Shown here one piece after another: positions 25,658 through 36,412 of a DNA stretch of 64,000 nt. Each line of letters begins with the position of its first letter. Position 1 is the stretch's first letter. The position numbers and the translations under genes are program-made. Origin of the DNA: Puffinus mauretanicus (lineage: Eukaryota > Chordata > Aves > Procellariiformes > Procellariidae); NCBI GenBank assembly GCA_023333565.1, contig JAJKFH010003470.1, positions 248,001-312,000 on the forward strand, read 5' to 3'. The notes under the pieces are model-generated. The model saw nothing but the letters and a program-made list of their open reading frames with translations. It did not search any database and had not been told where the DNA came from.

Positions 25658-28600
25658 CTTTTAATGAATAAATTTTTTGAAGTCGTTAAACGAATTACAG
25701 CAAGTAACTACAGAGGGTGATTAAATTAATTGTTTCCATTTTTACCAGTATCAGTATTTTGCTTTCCATCGCATACTGAACTCAAGGTTTGATTTTAAAA
25801 AATGTTTCTAATACCTCTTGAATTTAATTTATATTACATATTCCGTGAACATAGTTATACAATCACGTTGTTCTTTCAATCCGTTCTGTGTATCCCCAAG
25901 AGAACAGAAAAACTGTAGGACTTGAATAGACACCAGGCTCAGATAATAGCAAGACAATATTTTGTAGCAGATTCTAAAATTAAAAACACAAAATGTTTTC
26001 TTAGTTGCATATCATTATAACTCCAAAGTTCATTCCAAAATGTAACTGCGCCTGGGTATTTAAGTTCTCAAAGATATTTTGGTATTTGTCACATTAGTCA
26101 GATGGCCCACAGCTAATAACTTAAATTAATTTGCAATATGAAATGTTTAATATAGGTCTCAAATGTTCTCACTTCACCTAACAAACTGAATGCCAAGTAG
26201 CTAGGAAAAAAAAGTCACAAAAACATACCATGACAGACACCCCCAATGCCATATTCATCTGTTTTGACACCTATTATCAAAAATGTCTAGCAGCAGCAGT
26301 CACAGTGTTAAATAGTTCCAGTGTACCACACCTAAGGAAAACATCCATGCATTAAAATTACTCAAGCAGTGGCTAGAGGGGAGTGGTTTGCTTCTGCATT
26401 TCTGCCCTTTATTAGCATCTTTGTTATAGCATGAGTTACATTTTGAAATGTCTACTGTAAACATACAAGGCAAATTCAGAGCAGAGTTTGTAATGTCAAA
26501 AAAACACTGTATTAGTACAGTTTAAAATATAAATCTCAATCCCACTCAAATACTGACCAGCTTTAACTCCTACTAGACATCTTTTTACTTAAGGAAATTA
26601 AATTAATGACTCCACTTCTAATGCTTACTCGGACGTCACCTACCATAACTCTTAAACTATGGAGCCAAACTAAAAGCACATGACAACGAGAATGAACACA
26701 CGTAACTTACAGTAGTGTTGTTTGTTCCAACTCCCATATTCTTCTAGTGTTTCTGTCTCTATCAAGGTATGAAATACACCAATTCAGATTTCATTTTGGC
26801 TGCATATTACACAAGCTAAGAAATAGCTAAGAATGCTGGACTGCAAAAGTTTGTGAAAGTAAGTGAAGGAAGACTATATTGAACAGAGGTAGACACTGGG
26901 CAGACAAAAAACACTGACACGACTGTCATTTAAGTGCAACAGGTATGCTGAAAATGCAACGTGGTAGACAGTGTATCTCTTCCATACGAATGCTATTTCT
27001 GGCCCATACTCATTTTCCAGTTTGCATTGATGTTCTTTCACAAAGTCATCTTAAAAAAGCTGGTCAAGAAGCTAGTCCACAGGAAAGATGGTTTTATTTT
27101 GGGTTCTACTTTTCTCCATGTCTTATTTAAGCTGAGTACTTTATCAGATTGGAATAAACTAAAAAGTAATTAAAAATTATATGTCTGCAAATTGTGAGAT
27201 CACAGGATAACAAGCTCCCAGGCTCCAAAAACTCTTCAGCGAAAAGTGTTCTAATTCACTAAACCTCTGAAGCTCAGTACCAACTTCCCTCAGAAAATAA
27301 GGATTAAAAACATTCACAGGTATAAAAGTAAAAGCGTAAATCTGCCTGGTTACAAAGTAATTAATCTTAAAGCAGTTCAGCCACTGCTGCTGTCAGTATA
27401 TACACGCTTGCTATTACCATATTTTTTTTCTGGAACTGAGGAAGAGGCACATTTTACGGCACTGAGAAACCCCTTACCCCTCCACCTTCCACCCTTCAGC
27501 TAGTGCTCGCACAGCAGTACTACTACATCTCCTGTTATATGGATACAGCAGAAGTACAGGTGGTTCAAAAACAGTCTATAAAAGAATGCTTAAAAAGCAT
27601 AGCCCAACTTCCCTGTAAAAGATTATCTTTATTTACTTTCAAGAAGAGACCAATACATACCAGCTTAGTAAAAGGATACAAAATAACAAACAATGTGGTT
27701 AACAGAGAACAGACAATTTATGTTCATCTTTTCGTATAATAAAAGGACGTGAAGATACTCGGTTAAACAAAAATCAAGGAAGTTTTTAGTCATGCATACA
27801 CATTACTGGCATTTGGATACTATTGTATGTATGTTCATAAATCATGATCTCAAGGGTAACGCACAACAGCCCTGCTAGATGCCAGTTCTTTGGGTTCAAC
27901 AGTTTATCACTTTGCACAAGCTGGTTTTGATCCCCAGAGTAATTTCTCCCCAGAAGTAAATTAATTGTGTCTCTGGCAGTCTAAGGTGTGAGTAGTTTCT
28001 GGATGAACTTTATTGATCTTTCTAACATCTATACACTTTTACAATCTCCACCAGAAAAGCCCAAGAAGTCAAGGCCCTGCACCCCAGCACAGACATAAGC
28101 ACATTTAATGTACTAATGAAATAAATCAGAGCAGAGACAGCTCGTTTGAGCTGGCTGATTACCTAGCACAAACTGACATACCTCTATCAAAACCATGGAA
28201 CTACACTGATTCTCAAAGAGCAAGCCTGTGGATCTCTTTCTCAAGACAGAATATACTACCTTCTTCATTCCCTTCAGAACAAATACACTATTTATCCCTA
28301 TCTAGACAGATATTTGCATATCTATAAAGCTTTTTGGCTTCACGAGCTTTGATGAGTAAGGCAGCATATTCAGCCTGAAAATACTATCATGGAAAAGCAC
28401 TAAGTGTGCAAAATTTTGCTGCAGATTCCAAAGCTTCTGGAAGGAAAACTTGAACATATTTTAAATACTAGATTTCAAAGAAACTAAACTGTAGAACTAA
28501 AGGCTTGAGTGAGGAAAATGCCATAGTCAACTCCATGCAAAAGCAGCCCTACAGAATGCAATTTCTGCCTAGGGAAAAGCAAAAGCAGTAACTGACTACT

Positions 28601-31271
28601 GTGACTCTCACTCCTGTACCATGTGCACCTTCAACATGAACGTGTGCCATTCAAACACAAGGTGAAAATTTCCAGTGTTACCTGGTACTATATGCATGCC
28701 TGAGTTGAGAACCTCACAATTGGAGGCAGATATAAATGGCATCTTTAATTACCGAAAGTAGCCAGAAGCTTCATTTTGCATACTTTTCCTGGAGGCACTG
28801 TCACATTAACCACAGACAAAAGCACCGGCAGAGCAGCAATCACTCTGAAGGAAGCAGAGAAGTCTCTAGAGGAACCTGCCTCTTTTGGAACTACCAACAC
28901 CATTTTTAGGAGCAATCTATATAGAGAGATTTCCATGAGGTTTCTTGCAATGCAACAAGAATACCAGATGAATTACTGTAACCCCCCCAGAGAGCAAGTG
29001 GGGATTCCCCAGCAACACTAGCACCCTTACTTTGTGAATGCAGTCAAATACCCCCTCTTTTGTGGTGGAGATTAAGTCAATGACTGCACTTCACAAACTC
29101 ACTTTCTTGTCCAGTTGAATAAGTTATCAAACACACACAGTTACTCTCACAAAACAGACAACATGGAAGAATTTTCCTTCTCCCTCTTTAGTAACTATTT
29201 CCCCCTAACCTGTATCTGTCCAGGCATTACATACATTAAAACACTGTCTCACTTTGAAATCTGTGATCTCCATTTGGGGTTGCTGACATTTACACGGTTA
29301 CTACCACTGAAAACAAGGTACAAATTCCTTTCATTTTGGACAATAAGGAGGTATTCATCTACCATGTGCCAATCCTCATTTACAAAGCAGCTGGCAGCAA
29401 AAAGAATGGCTAAAAGTGATTAATAGCTACCTGTCAGCAATGTGCTCTGCCTACACTGGCTGTAATTCTGAGTTCCTAAATATACCATACAAACCCACAT
29501 TTGAGCCACTTAGCTATTATGCTATCACTGCATCAACCACACAGATGGCAAAAAGGATTTCTAAGTTGACTGCCAACAGACTGCTGAAAGTGCACCAACA
29601 GTGGTGGAAAAATCCTAATAACTCTACGTAGATTGGCATGAGAAATGCACCAGACTGACAACTTCACAGACTTCGTCCACAAAAAAGCAAGGGCAACAGC
29701 TGTGCCATCTTCTCCATACTGCCCCATCACTGTATTTCACTGCTGACCTGGAGAGACCACCACTAGGAGCAAAGAAACATTTCAGTTATTTTGGCATCTC
29801 TGATGAGGCTGCTAGCAAGGGTGCCAATTAGTGCCAGGTTTCATCATATTTGTAAAGTGGAAATGTGTTTACTCAGAACTGGGCTGAGACTACCAAATTA
29901 ATTTTACATAGAGTGCTTAGCCACCGGGTGGTAACAACTTGCAGCTACTAATGATTTGGCTGGATTTGAATCCTAGAGGTAAAAAGCAAAAGGCTGTCTG
30001 TCCCACTGCTGGTCCCTTGACATACTCTGACCTCTACTAAAATTTTATAATGAGGAAGGAAAGCTGTACAGCTTTTAGGCACACAGGACATGAGGAAGAT
30101 ACCTGCTCTTACATTACTTGTCTTTTCAAGCCAACTTAGGACTGCGTACAATACCACATTTAAGAGGACTGCTGTAAACACTCCACCATCTAAGAGCTGA
30201 AGTAGAATCACTTGTCTGCGTAAACCACAAAGACAGTCTTCTGCCAGTCACTAATGATTTTTAATGCTGTAAGACGCAGCATGCATGATACACTTTGCAC
30301 TGTTTCAGCATTAGGAAAATCTGCTGGACTAATGCCTCCTACTCAGGGCCATGAGAGGTCCATTAGGTTTTATAACGCAATACAAATATTTCCAAATGTC
30401 TCATATCACAAATGTGCAAATAGCACAGAGGCATACTTAAAAGAATATTTATTCATCTTACAGTTGCAAGTTCTGCCCAGATTTTTTTTAAGGGAACAAC
30501 TACCACTACAACCATTCTTATGTCTGTAGTACAAGCATCAGTAATTTGAAAAAATAAAGCATTATAAAATCTGTGGATTAAAACCAAAACCACTGCAGTT
30601 GCGAGACTCTCCTTCACTGCAAGAAAACAATCTAACTTCTTGTAAATAACTCCAGCAATGCTCTATCTTGTAACCCTCTGAAATATCAGGCCACCAGAAA
30701 TATAAATTAGGCACCACAAAATTGCATGATACTATGTTTAACAAGGCATCCTTTCTGGTCAGGTGGTTCTTCTCAGTCAGCCTTTTTGTGTGCTATTGAA
30801 GTTTTTTTTCCTGACAAGGATGTTCAAATTGCTTTTAATACAACTGGGAACCAAGGTAAAGCACTTCAGTTCACATTAGAAGAGGGATTAGTATAGCAAT
30901 TTGTTCAGCTGAAGTGTAATGAACTACATTTTGGCATCTGAAACTTGTAGACCCACTCTTCCTTAAAAGATGCATTGTGAAGCTCCACAGCCAGATACCA
31001 TCCTCCAATTTTCATAAGGCTAAAAAAAAAAGTCTTGTGCTTCCTTTCAGCTAACTACCCAGAAATATTGCAAACATGCTTAAACCTTAGCAACCTTAGC
31101 TCAGTTGCTTGGGCTAGGGCCAGGCCAGATAAAGATAGTAGTCTTTCTGTGTTTTTTCCTTGTGGTAGAATATTTAACACTTAAAAAATAAAAATAAGAT
31201 AGCCACAATGTCCTCTATCTTCTAAAATTAATTTCAGAATCAGTTTGAGTTTGGAAAGAAGTTCAGGGTTT

Positions 31272-31451
31272 CTACTCTCTCCCCTCAGCCTCCTGAGTGG
31301 GTCCCTGCAGGAGGGTTTTCTGGAGTCTCGTAATGTCCAGAGACCGAGTCAAACTCTTCTCTCTCCTAGGCGGGACATTCATGACAGCTTTAACTTCACG
31401 CAGATCCTCTGGTGTCAAGCAAGTCTTAGGCTCACTCTGCAGGCCTTCCAT
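31272..31451 (-). CDS. Candidate 59-codon reading frame or exon, unidentified
   Basis: On the minus strand an ATG at 31451-31449 opens a 59-residue frame closed by TAG at 31274-31272. It reads like real protein: charged amphipathic stretches (LTPEDLREVKAVM, then PPRREKSLTRSLDITRLQ), no low complexity, balanced codon use and several CpG-containing codons. A predicted helix-rich, soluble segment is likely. I do not recognise a family. A second frame (31432-31575) overlaps its start one base out of register. The pair may therefore be one old coding exon broken by a single-base indel, or two chance frames in a GC-richer island. No strong donor or acceptor bounds this frame on its own. The plus-strand frame over the same DNA appears to be a shadow. 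Confidence 0.35.
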   Translation of the reverse strand: MEGLQSEPKTCLTPEDLREVKAVMNVPPRREKSLTRSLDITRLQKTLLQGPTQEAEGRE

Positions 31452-31575
31452 CAGCCGTCAGTGACCCTCCATCACAGCACCTGGAGTCTAACTCAGAAAC
31501 CTCTACATCTCTAGCAGCCTGGGTTAAAGTTGTTCGCACTACTGGGCTGGTGCGGGCAGGAGGGACACAAAACAT
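31432..31575 (-). CDS. Candidate 47-codon frame, upstream partner of 31272-31451
   Basis: On the minus strand ATG at 31575-31573 opens 47 codons ending in TGA at 31434-31432. A fair splice acceptor (GCCCATTTCTAG) lies immediately before the ATG. The residues (for example PVVRTTLTQAARDVEVSELD) look protein-like and hydrophilic. Its end overlaps the start of the next frame by 20 bases, shifted by one base. A single indel would make one open frame of about 100 codons. No family was recognised. It could be a decayed exon, part of an old mobile element, or a coincidence. Confidence 0.3.
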   Translation of the reverse strand: MFCVPPARTSPVVRTTLTQAARDVEVSELDSRCCDGGSLTADGRPAE

Positions 31576-33772
31576 ACTAGAAATGGGCAATTACCTCAAC
31601 AGCCACCTCAAGAATCAAACTGTCCTAAGAATGGCTTTTTTCTTTTCCTTTCTTAAAACACTGGTTGAATTGTGGTGCTTTTTTACAAAGCACAAACCTT
31701 ATAAACATACAATAATGAAGGGGAGATGAATTTATTTGGTCCACTGAGATTGGTTCATTTTCAGTCATTTAGTGCTGTTTTCTTTAGAGCAGGAGAATGC
31801 TTGTTTTCCCTTTTGATTTCTTTCCTCACCCCCCACCACTCCAAAGTGTTTAGATACACGTTTCAACCACGGAGGGAACCAAGAGAAGAAAAGGACTTAT
31901 GTGTACTTCTGTGTGCAGGAATGCCTCTCACTGCCCTCTTATTCCTTACCGTATCTGATAAATGTTTATCTAAGGGCAAATTATGCCTACCGAATTATGC
32001 CTAATTGTTGGTATTTAGTACACAAGGCAATTCAAAACAATTATAGTTCCTAAAGTAGCTGCTTCTTAGACTGTATGGAGGATAAAGTTTTCTGTCCTAC
32101 CATCATAGCCTCTTTTCTTCGATGCTGGGATCAGGACTCTGACCTTCTCTGTACTGCTATATTTGTAAGTGCTATAATCCTTTTTACCTTTTCTTTTTTT
32201 GCAGTGCTGTAACCAGATGTGAACACAGTCCTCCAAATGGGCTATGGCTGGCACAGTCTGTAATCTCAGCATGACTGCCTTCGATTTGTACTCATCAGCT
32301 TCTGTTTTCATTTCACATCTGGGCATTGTGCTCGCTTTCTATGTATTACATTTGTTTGTTTTGAAAACACTTTTGAAACATTCGCAGCAGTAACACCACA
32401 CTCATCTAAAACAAAACAAAACTTGAGTGCGGTATTGGAATTATCTTCCTTTACCTTCTGCAGTATTAATTTTTAAAAGGAGCTTAAAAAATGTGCCCTA
32501 AAGTGCAAAATTTCAAGCAGCATGCTAGAGTCAAGTCATCCAGATTCCAAAAACTACCTTAGTCTTTGCAAAGTGTATAAAACAGGAAACACACTTCCTG
32601 ACTACATACTATTTGCTTATCTCGTCTGTTTTGTACTATTATTAAGAAAGTTGTACGGTAAAATGATCTTTATATCCTCTCCTAAAAGATCAGTATGATC
32701 CAGATGTGCTATAGCAAGACCACAGCACAGCCAGTTTGGAACAAGGCCCCCATCTCCAGAAAAGTCCTGGCTGTTACCGTCAGGAGAGGCTGACGTGATT
32801 TGTATGTCACAGCAGCTCGCCCGTCTCCCAGGGGGCTGCAGGGAGGCTCTGCCTCATGCCAATGGACCATCACTCCCAAATTTGTTCCACAGATTAAAAT
32901 GCCTAAACAATAACGCTGGCGAATCCAGTGAAGCAAGTAGCCGTTACACGGCTGGTTTCCATCCTTCCACAGAAACAAAAATGGGGGGTTCAGATATGTT
33001 CCCATACTACAACTAAAGTATTTTTTCTAGTTTAATCACAGATGCTTTTATTATTATTTTTGTTCAAAAAACTTCTCAGATCATGCAACTTACTAAAAAG
33101 TAGATTTTTACCTGTCCTCTCATCTTTGCCACAATTTTACCCATCTTCAATGTCCATCACATTCTACAAAGATTCAGTCCTCTTCTAATATGTTTTCAGC
33201 ACTGAAGCACTGTTTCTGTATCACTGCTATCTTCCTTCTTACTTTGTTTATGCTTATGACACTTTCCCAGAAAGCCTCCTACATACAGCAAAGCCTACAT
33301 CTTTTCTTCTAATACACCTCCTCTCCGAGTAATCACTCCTGCTATAAAGTCCACGTGCCTTTCTCTCAGTGGTTCTGTATGTTCATTCAGGTAATTGCGC
33401 ACTGGCACAACACAGAACATCCCTCTGTATTACTCTGTTCTATTTCTTATTAATCATTCCCAAAGTATTTAAGTTGTGCATTAACATTAAAAAAGTTACA
33501 GCACTGAATAACCAGAATGAAGTCATTCTTCCCCTGTGAGGAAATTGCAGACAGTATTACAACAACAATCTGAACTCTGCCCCATATCCCGGTTCTTCAA
33601 AGGCTTGCACTTCCCCTAAAAAGCTGCATTATGGATACCAAAATCCACAAGACCTACTTTTTATTAAAAACTTGCTAACAAAACAAGCTTGCTTACCATA
33701 TGCCTTAATTAGAGGTTAAAATAAAACATACTACTTCCACTTTTTAATATGCTTTACCAGGTTTTATTTACA
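31576..33772. other. Non-coding stretch
   Basis: No supported gene. A moderately GC-richer patch at about 32740-32980 holds a 98-codon minus-strand frame (32709-33005) and a 73-codon plus-strand frame, neither recognised. The remainder is AT-rich sequence with no visible structure. Confidence 0.55.
33766..33772. repeat. Target-site duplication, left copy
   Basis: ATTTACA abuts the LTR. The identical right copy is at 34287-34293. Together they fix both LTR ends and show insertion as a unit. Confidence 0.8.
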
Positions 33773-33902
33773 TGTTGTTGTTTAACCTGGCAGGCAGCCA
33801 AACCCCACACAGCCGCTCACTCACTCCCCCCTCCCTCGGCGGGGCGGGGAGAGAATCGGAAGGGTAAGAGTGAGAAAAACTCGTGGGTTGAGATAAAGAC
33901 AG

Positions 33903-33908
33903 TTTAAT
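33903..33908 (-). terminator. LTR polyadenylation signal ATTAAA
   Basis: ATTAAA on the minus strand, about 140 bases downstream of the TATA-like box and 130 bases before the LTR 3' end, fits the R/U5 position in this LTR group. The same hexamer sits at the equivalent place in the LTR at 42170-42725. Confidence 0.55.
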
Positions 33909-34041
33909 AGAACAGAAAAGAGAAAATAATAATGATAATGATAGAATATACAAAATGAGTGATGCACAATGCAATTGCTCACCACCCGCGCTGACCGATA
34001 ACCAAGTAGCGATCGGTACTTCCCGGATCACACCTACCGTT

Positions 34042-34062
34042 CATATACTGAGCATGACGTCA
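34042..34062 (-). promoter_or_regulatory. LTR promoter core: CRE and TATA-like box
   Basis: On the minus strand the palindromic CRE TGACGTCA (34055-34062) lies a few bases upstream of a TATATG TATA-like box (about 34042-34048). This is the arrangement expected of an LTR U3 promoter. The intact palindrome would bind CREB/ATF-type factors. Activity cannot be judged from sequence. Confidence 0.55.
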
Positions 34063-34286
34063 CATGGTATGGAATACCCCGCTGGCCAGCTGGGCTGGCT
34101 GTCCTGATTATGTCCCCTCCCATCTCGTGTACCTAGCTCAGTCAGTAGGCACGGGAGCTGTCCTTGGACTAGGGGGGCACTTAGCAACAACGGAAAACAT
34201 CAGTGTGTTATCAATATTCTCCTCATACTAAATCCAAAACACAGCACTAGAAGAAATTTAACCCTATCCCAGCCAAAACCAGGACA

Positions 34287-34293
34287 ATTTACA
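34287..34293. repeat. Target-site duplication, right copy
   Basis: ATTTACA, identical to 33766-33772, directly follows the LTR edge at 34286. Confidence 0.8.
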
Positions 34294-36036
34294 ACAGAGC
34301 AAGGAAGAGATTTTTTTCCAGTGCGAATAGCAATCGTTACACCCTTGACCACAAAAGCTGGAGCCCACTGAAAAACCATAATATGATGTGATTATATCAC
34401 AAGAAGCCACAGCACTATTACTACAACAATCTGAGCCTGAAAAGCCTGATTTATTCCTAAGAGAAATCCTCCTCTGCCTATTACTGGAAGCCTGTAACAA
34501 CAAAACGACTCCTAAATCAAGTCTGGCTAGAGGATCTAAAGATGCACTTAGGCTTCTTTGTTTCTGCCACAGACTGGAACTAATTCTCAGGTAAAATAGT
34601 TCTGACTGACTTTATGTCATTAAAATCAACATTGCATAGGTTTCACAGCAGAGCTAACGGGAAGCCAGGCTGAACAAAATTCTCATAGAAAACATGTGAA
34701 GCTATTTTCTCAACCTCTCAATGCTTTAGCAGTGCAGCGTTTCAAACATCCACTTGTGCCAATAGCCCTCTCTCACTGTCTTTGAAGTCCTTTAAAGCTA
34801 TGTTGATGTCCAAATATTAACTAGTATAATTAACACTTAGATCATGCAGGCATCTCTCCTGAATTAGCAGCTTGTTAATGAGCTTTGCTAAAGCCCAGTG
34901 CCTGAACGTCATCATTCTGCTGTTACCTTTGCAGTACAGCAGTGTAAAATACAGAATGAAAAACATCCTCTAAATACCATTATTTCATGACATAATTTCC
35001 AAGGAATCCTTTCAGCTTTGAGACAAAACCCACAATCTAAAGCTTACTAGATAGCATCAAGAGTGGTTCCTCCAGCAACATGGTCCTTCTTCTTAATACC
35101 TTCCAGTCATTTCATGTAACTGGAGTTACCTGACAAAATCTAAACCTCTAAAACAACGTTAAGACTCTCCTACATCCCAGGGTATGTAGTACACACATCA
35201 GTATGCTTCTACTGTTAAGCAACTTCAAGATACAGTATTATTCCAAAATTATAGAATTATAGTGTCTTTAATTGTTTATAAGCCATTAAATAGAAGGAGT
35301 CAAAGTTTCCATGGTAATCAACTGTTCCTTGAATCTTTTCCCCATTTCAAGAACCTCCTGATTGTTGGTGTTTTTCTTTTTTTTTTTCCCCCTGCCTTTC
35401 CTCCCACTTATTTTTGGAGAAGAATCCCTCACTTTGTGTTGGGAGTCATCTATATTTAGTGGATAGGAAATACTAAACATTTCAATAGTATTTTTCTTTA
35501 CAGACTGTCCCATTCTTTTCAATGTCAGTGTTTAGAGAAAAAAAATGCTATATAACATCAACAAGATAGCAGTTGTTTGGTGAATTGGACAGAATGTACA
35601 TTTTTTTTCATCCTGAAAATCAGAAACTGTGCATCTGGACTATTGAGAGCATATGTCACTACTTAAAATGAGTAATGGGCGCTCTCCTCGGAAGACAGGA
35701 TAAAATACTGGCCAAGTGAACTGGAGAATAATGCTTAGATCTGAGAGTAGTACTGAGGATTAATACATCTTTGCTGCTACAGGGGATGTACACAACCAAC
35801 TGAGCACACTGGGCTGCCTCTTTAACTCCTGATTAATCATGAATCTATACCATATTCTGAAATAGAGCATGCCCTGTGCCACAGAGTTTCAAAACATAGG
35901 CATACATACTCCCAACAGCTCCACAGTGGTAACTCCTCCCTGGCTCAGGAAAGATGGAAACAAAACACTGCATTAGGTGAGAGTCTGCCAGTGCCAATAC
36001 TATACAGGAAGAGCAGGAGATTAGGGCTAATGGGGA

Positions 36037-36042
36037 TTTTTT

Positions 36043-36082
<40 letters not shown>
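36037..36082 (+). repeat. Poly(T) tract with C interruptions
   Basis: About 46 bases of T with scattered C near its start, then 26 uninterrupted T. On the minus strand it is a poly(A) with G interruptions. No retroposed gene body was recognised next to it. Confidence 0.9.
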
Positions 36083-36087
<5 letters not shown>

Positions 36088-36370
36088 GTCAGCTAACAAT
36101 TTGCCACAGTGCTAATTTTGTGATTCACAGAGTACATACAAAATTCATGACAGGTAAACTGAAGGGCTCTTTTGTGCCTATGGGTCGAGTCTCAGCAGGC
36201 AAATCACAGGTTACTTGCGGAATTCGAATAAATTTCCAATAGTAGGTTGGTGTTAGACATTTCTGGGTAGAAATACAGAAACATGTTCTGATATTTACTT
36301 AGGACCTTCTAAATATAGTAATAATGTGGCTGAAATAAGAATTGAGCCACAACTCCTACACATTCTATGA

Positions 36371-36412
36371 TACCTATATAAGAATACACAATACCTATAT
36401 AAGAATACACAA
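36371..36412. repeat. Tandem duplication, 21-base unit
   Basis: Two exact head-to-tail copies of a 21-base unit beginning TACCTATATAAG. A partial third (TAC) follows. Identity suggests recent slippage or duplication. Confidence 0.9.

Larger units (their letters stand above)
16041..31271. other. Long non-coding stretch
   Basis: No supported gene. Poly(A)/poly(T) runs lie at 16277-16294, 17958-17974, 23265-23282 and 24993-25007. There is a TTG array at 21469-21500, a G/T-rich run at about 21752-21830, an AAAC array at 25056-25087, and a weak internal repeat near 25586-25657. The longest frame of the window, 224 codons on the plus strand at 22882-23556, runs through pyrimidine-rich sequence and a T18 tract with no domain, so it is not called as a gene. 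Frames of 178 codons (18729-19265, minus) and 140 codons (18042-18464, plus) are likewise unrecognised. Confidence 0.55.
33773..34286 (-). mobile_element. Solo LTR of an avian ERVL-type endogenous retrovirus
   Basis: Read on the minus strand, it starts TGTCCTGGTTTTGGCTGGG and ends in ...AACAACAACA, giving a TG...CA element of 514 bases. A 7-base duplication, ATTTACA, lies directly on each side (33766-33772 and 34287-34293), so the boundaries are firm. Inside are a perfect CRE palindrome TGACGTCA, a TATA-like TATATG, an ATTAAA polyadenylation signal, and the C/G-rich 3' part with GAGTGAGTGAGCGG. There is no internal retroviral coding sequence on either side, so it is a solo LTR left by recombination. 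Seven bases is longer than the 5 usually given for ERVL, so class assignment rests on recalled sequence similarity to a common neoavian LTR group. The clear duplication and well-kept motifs suggest a relatively young insertion. Confidence 0.85.
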
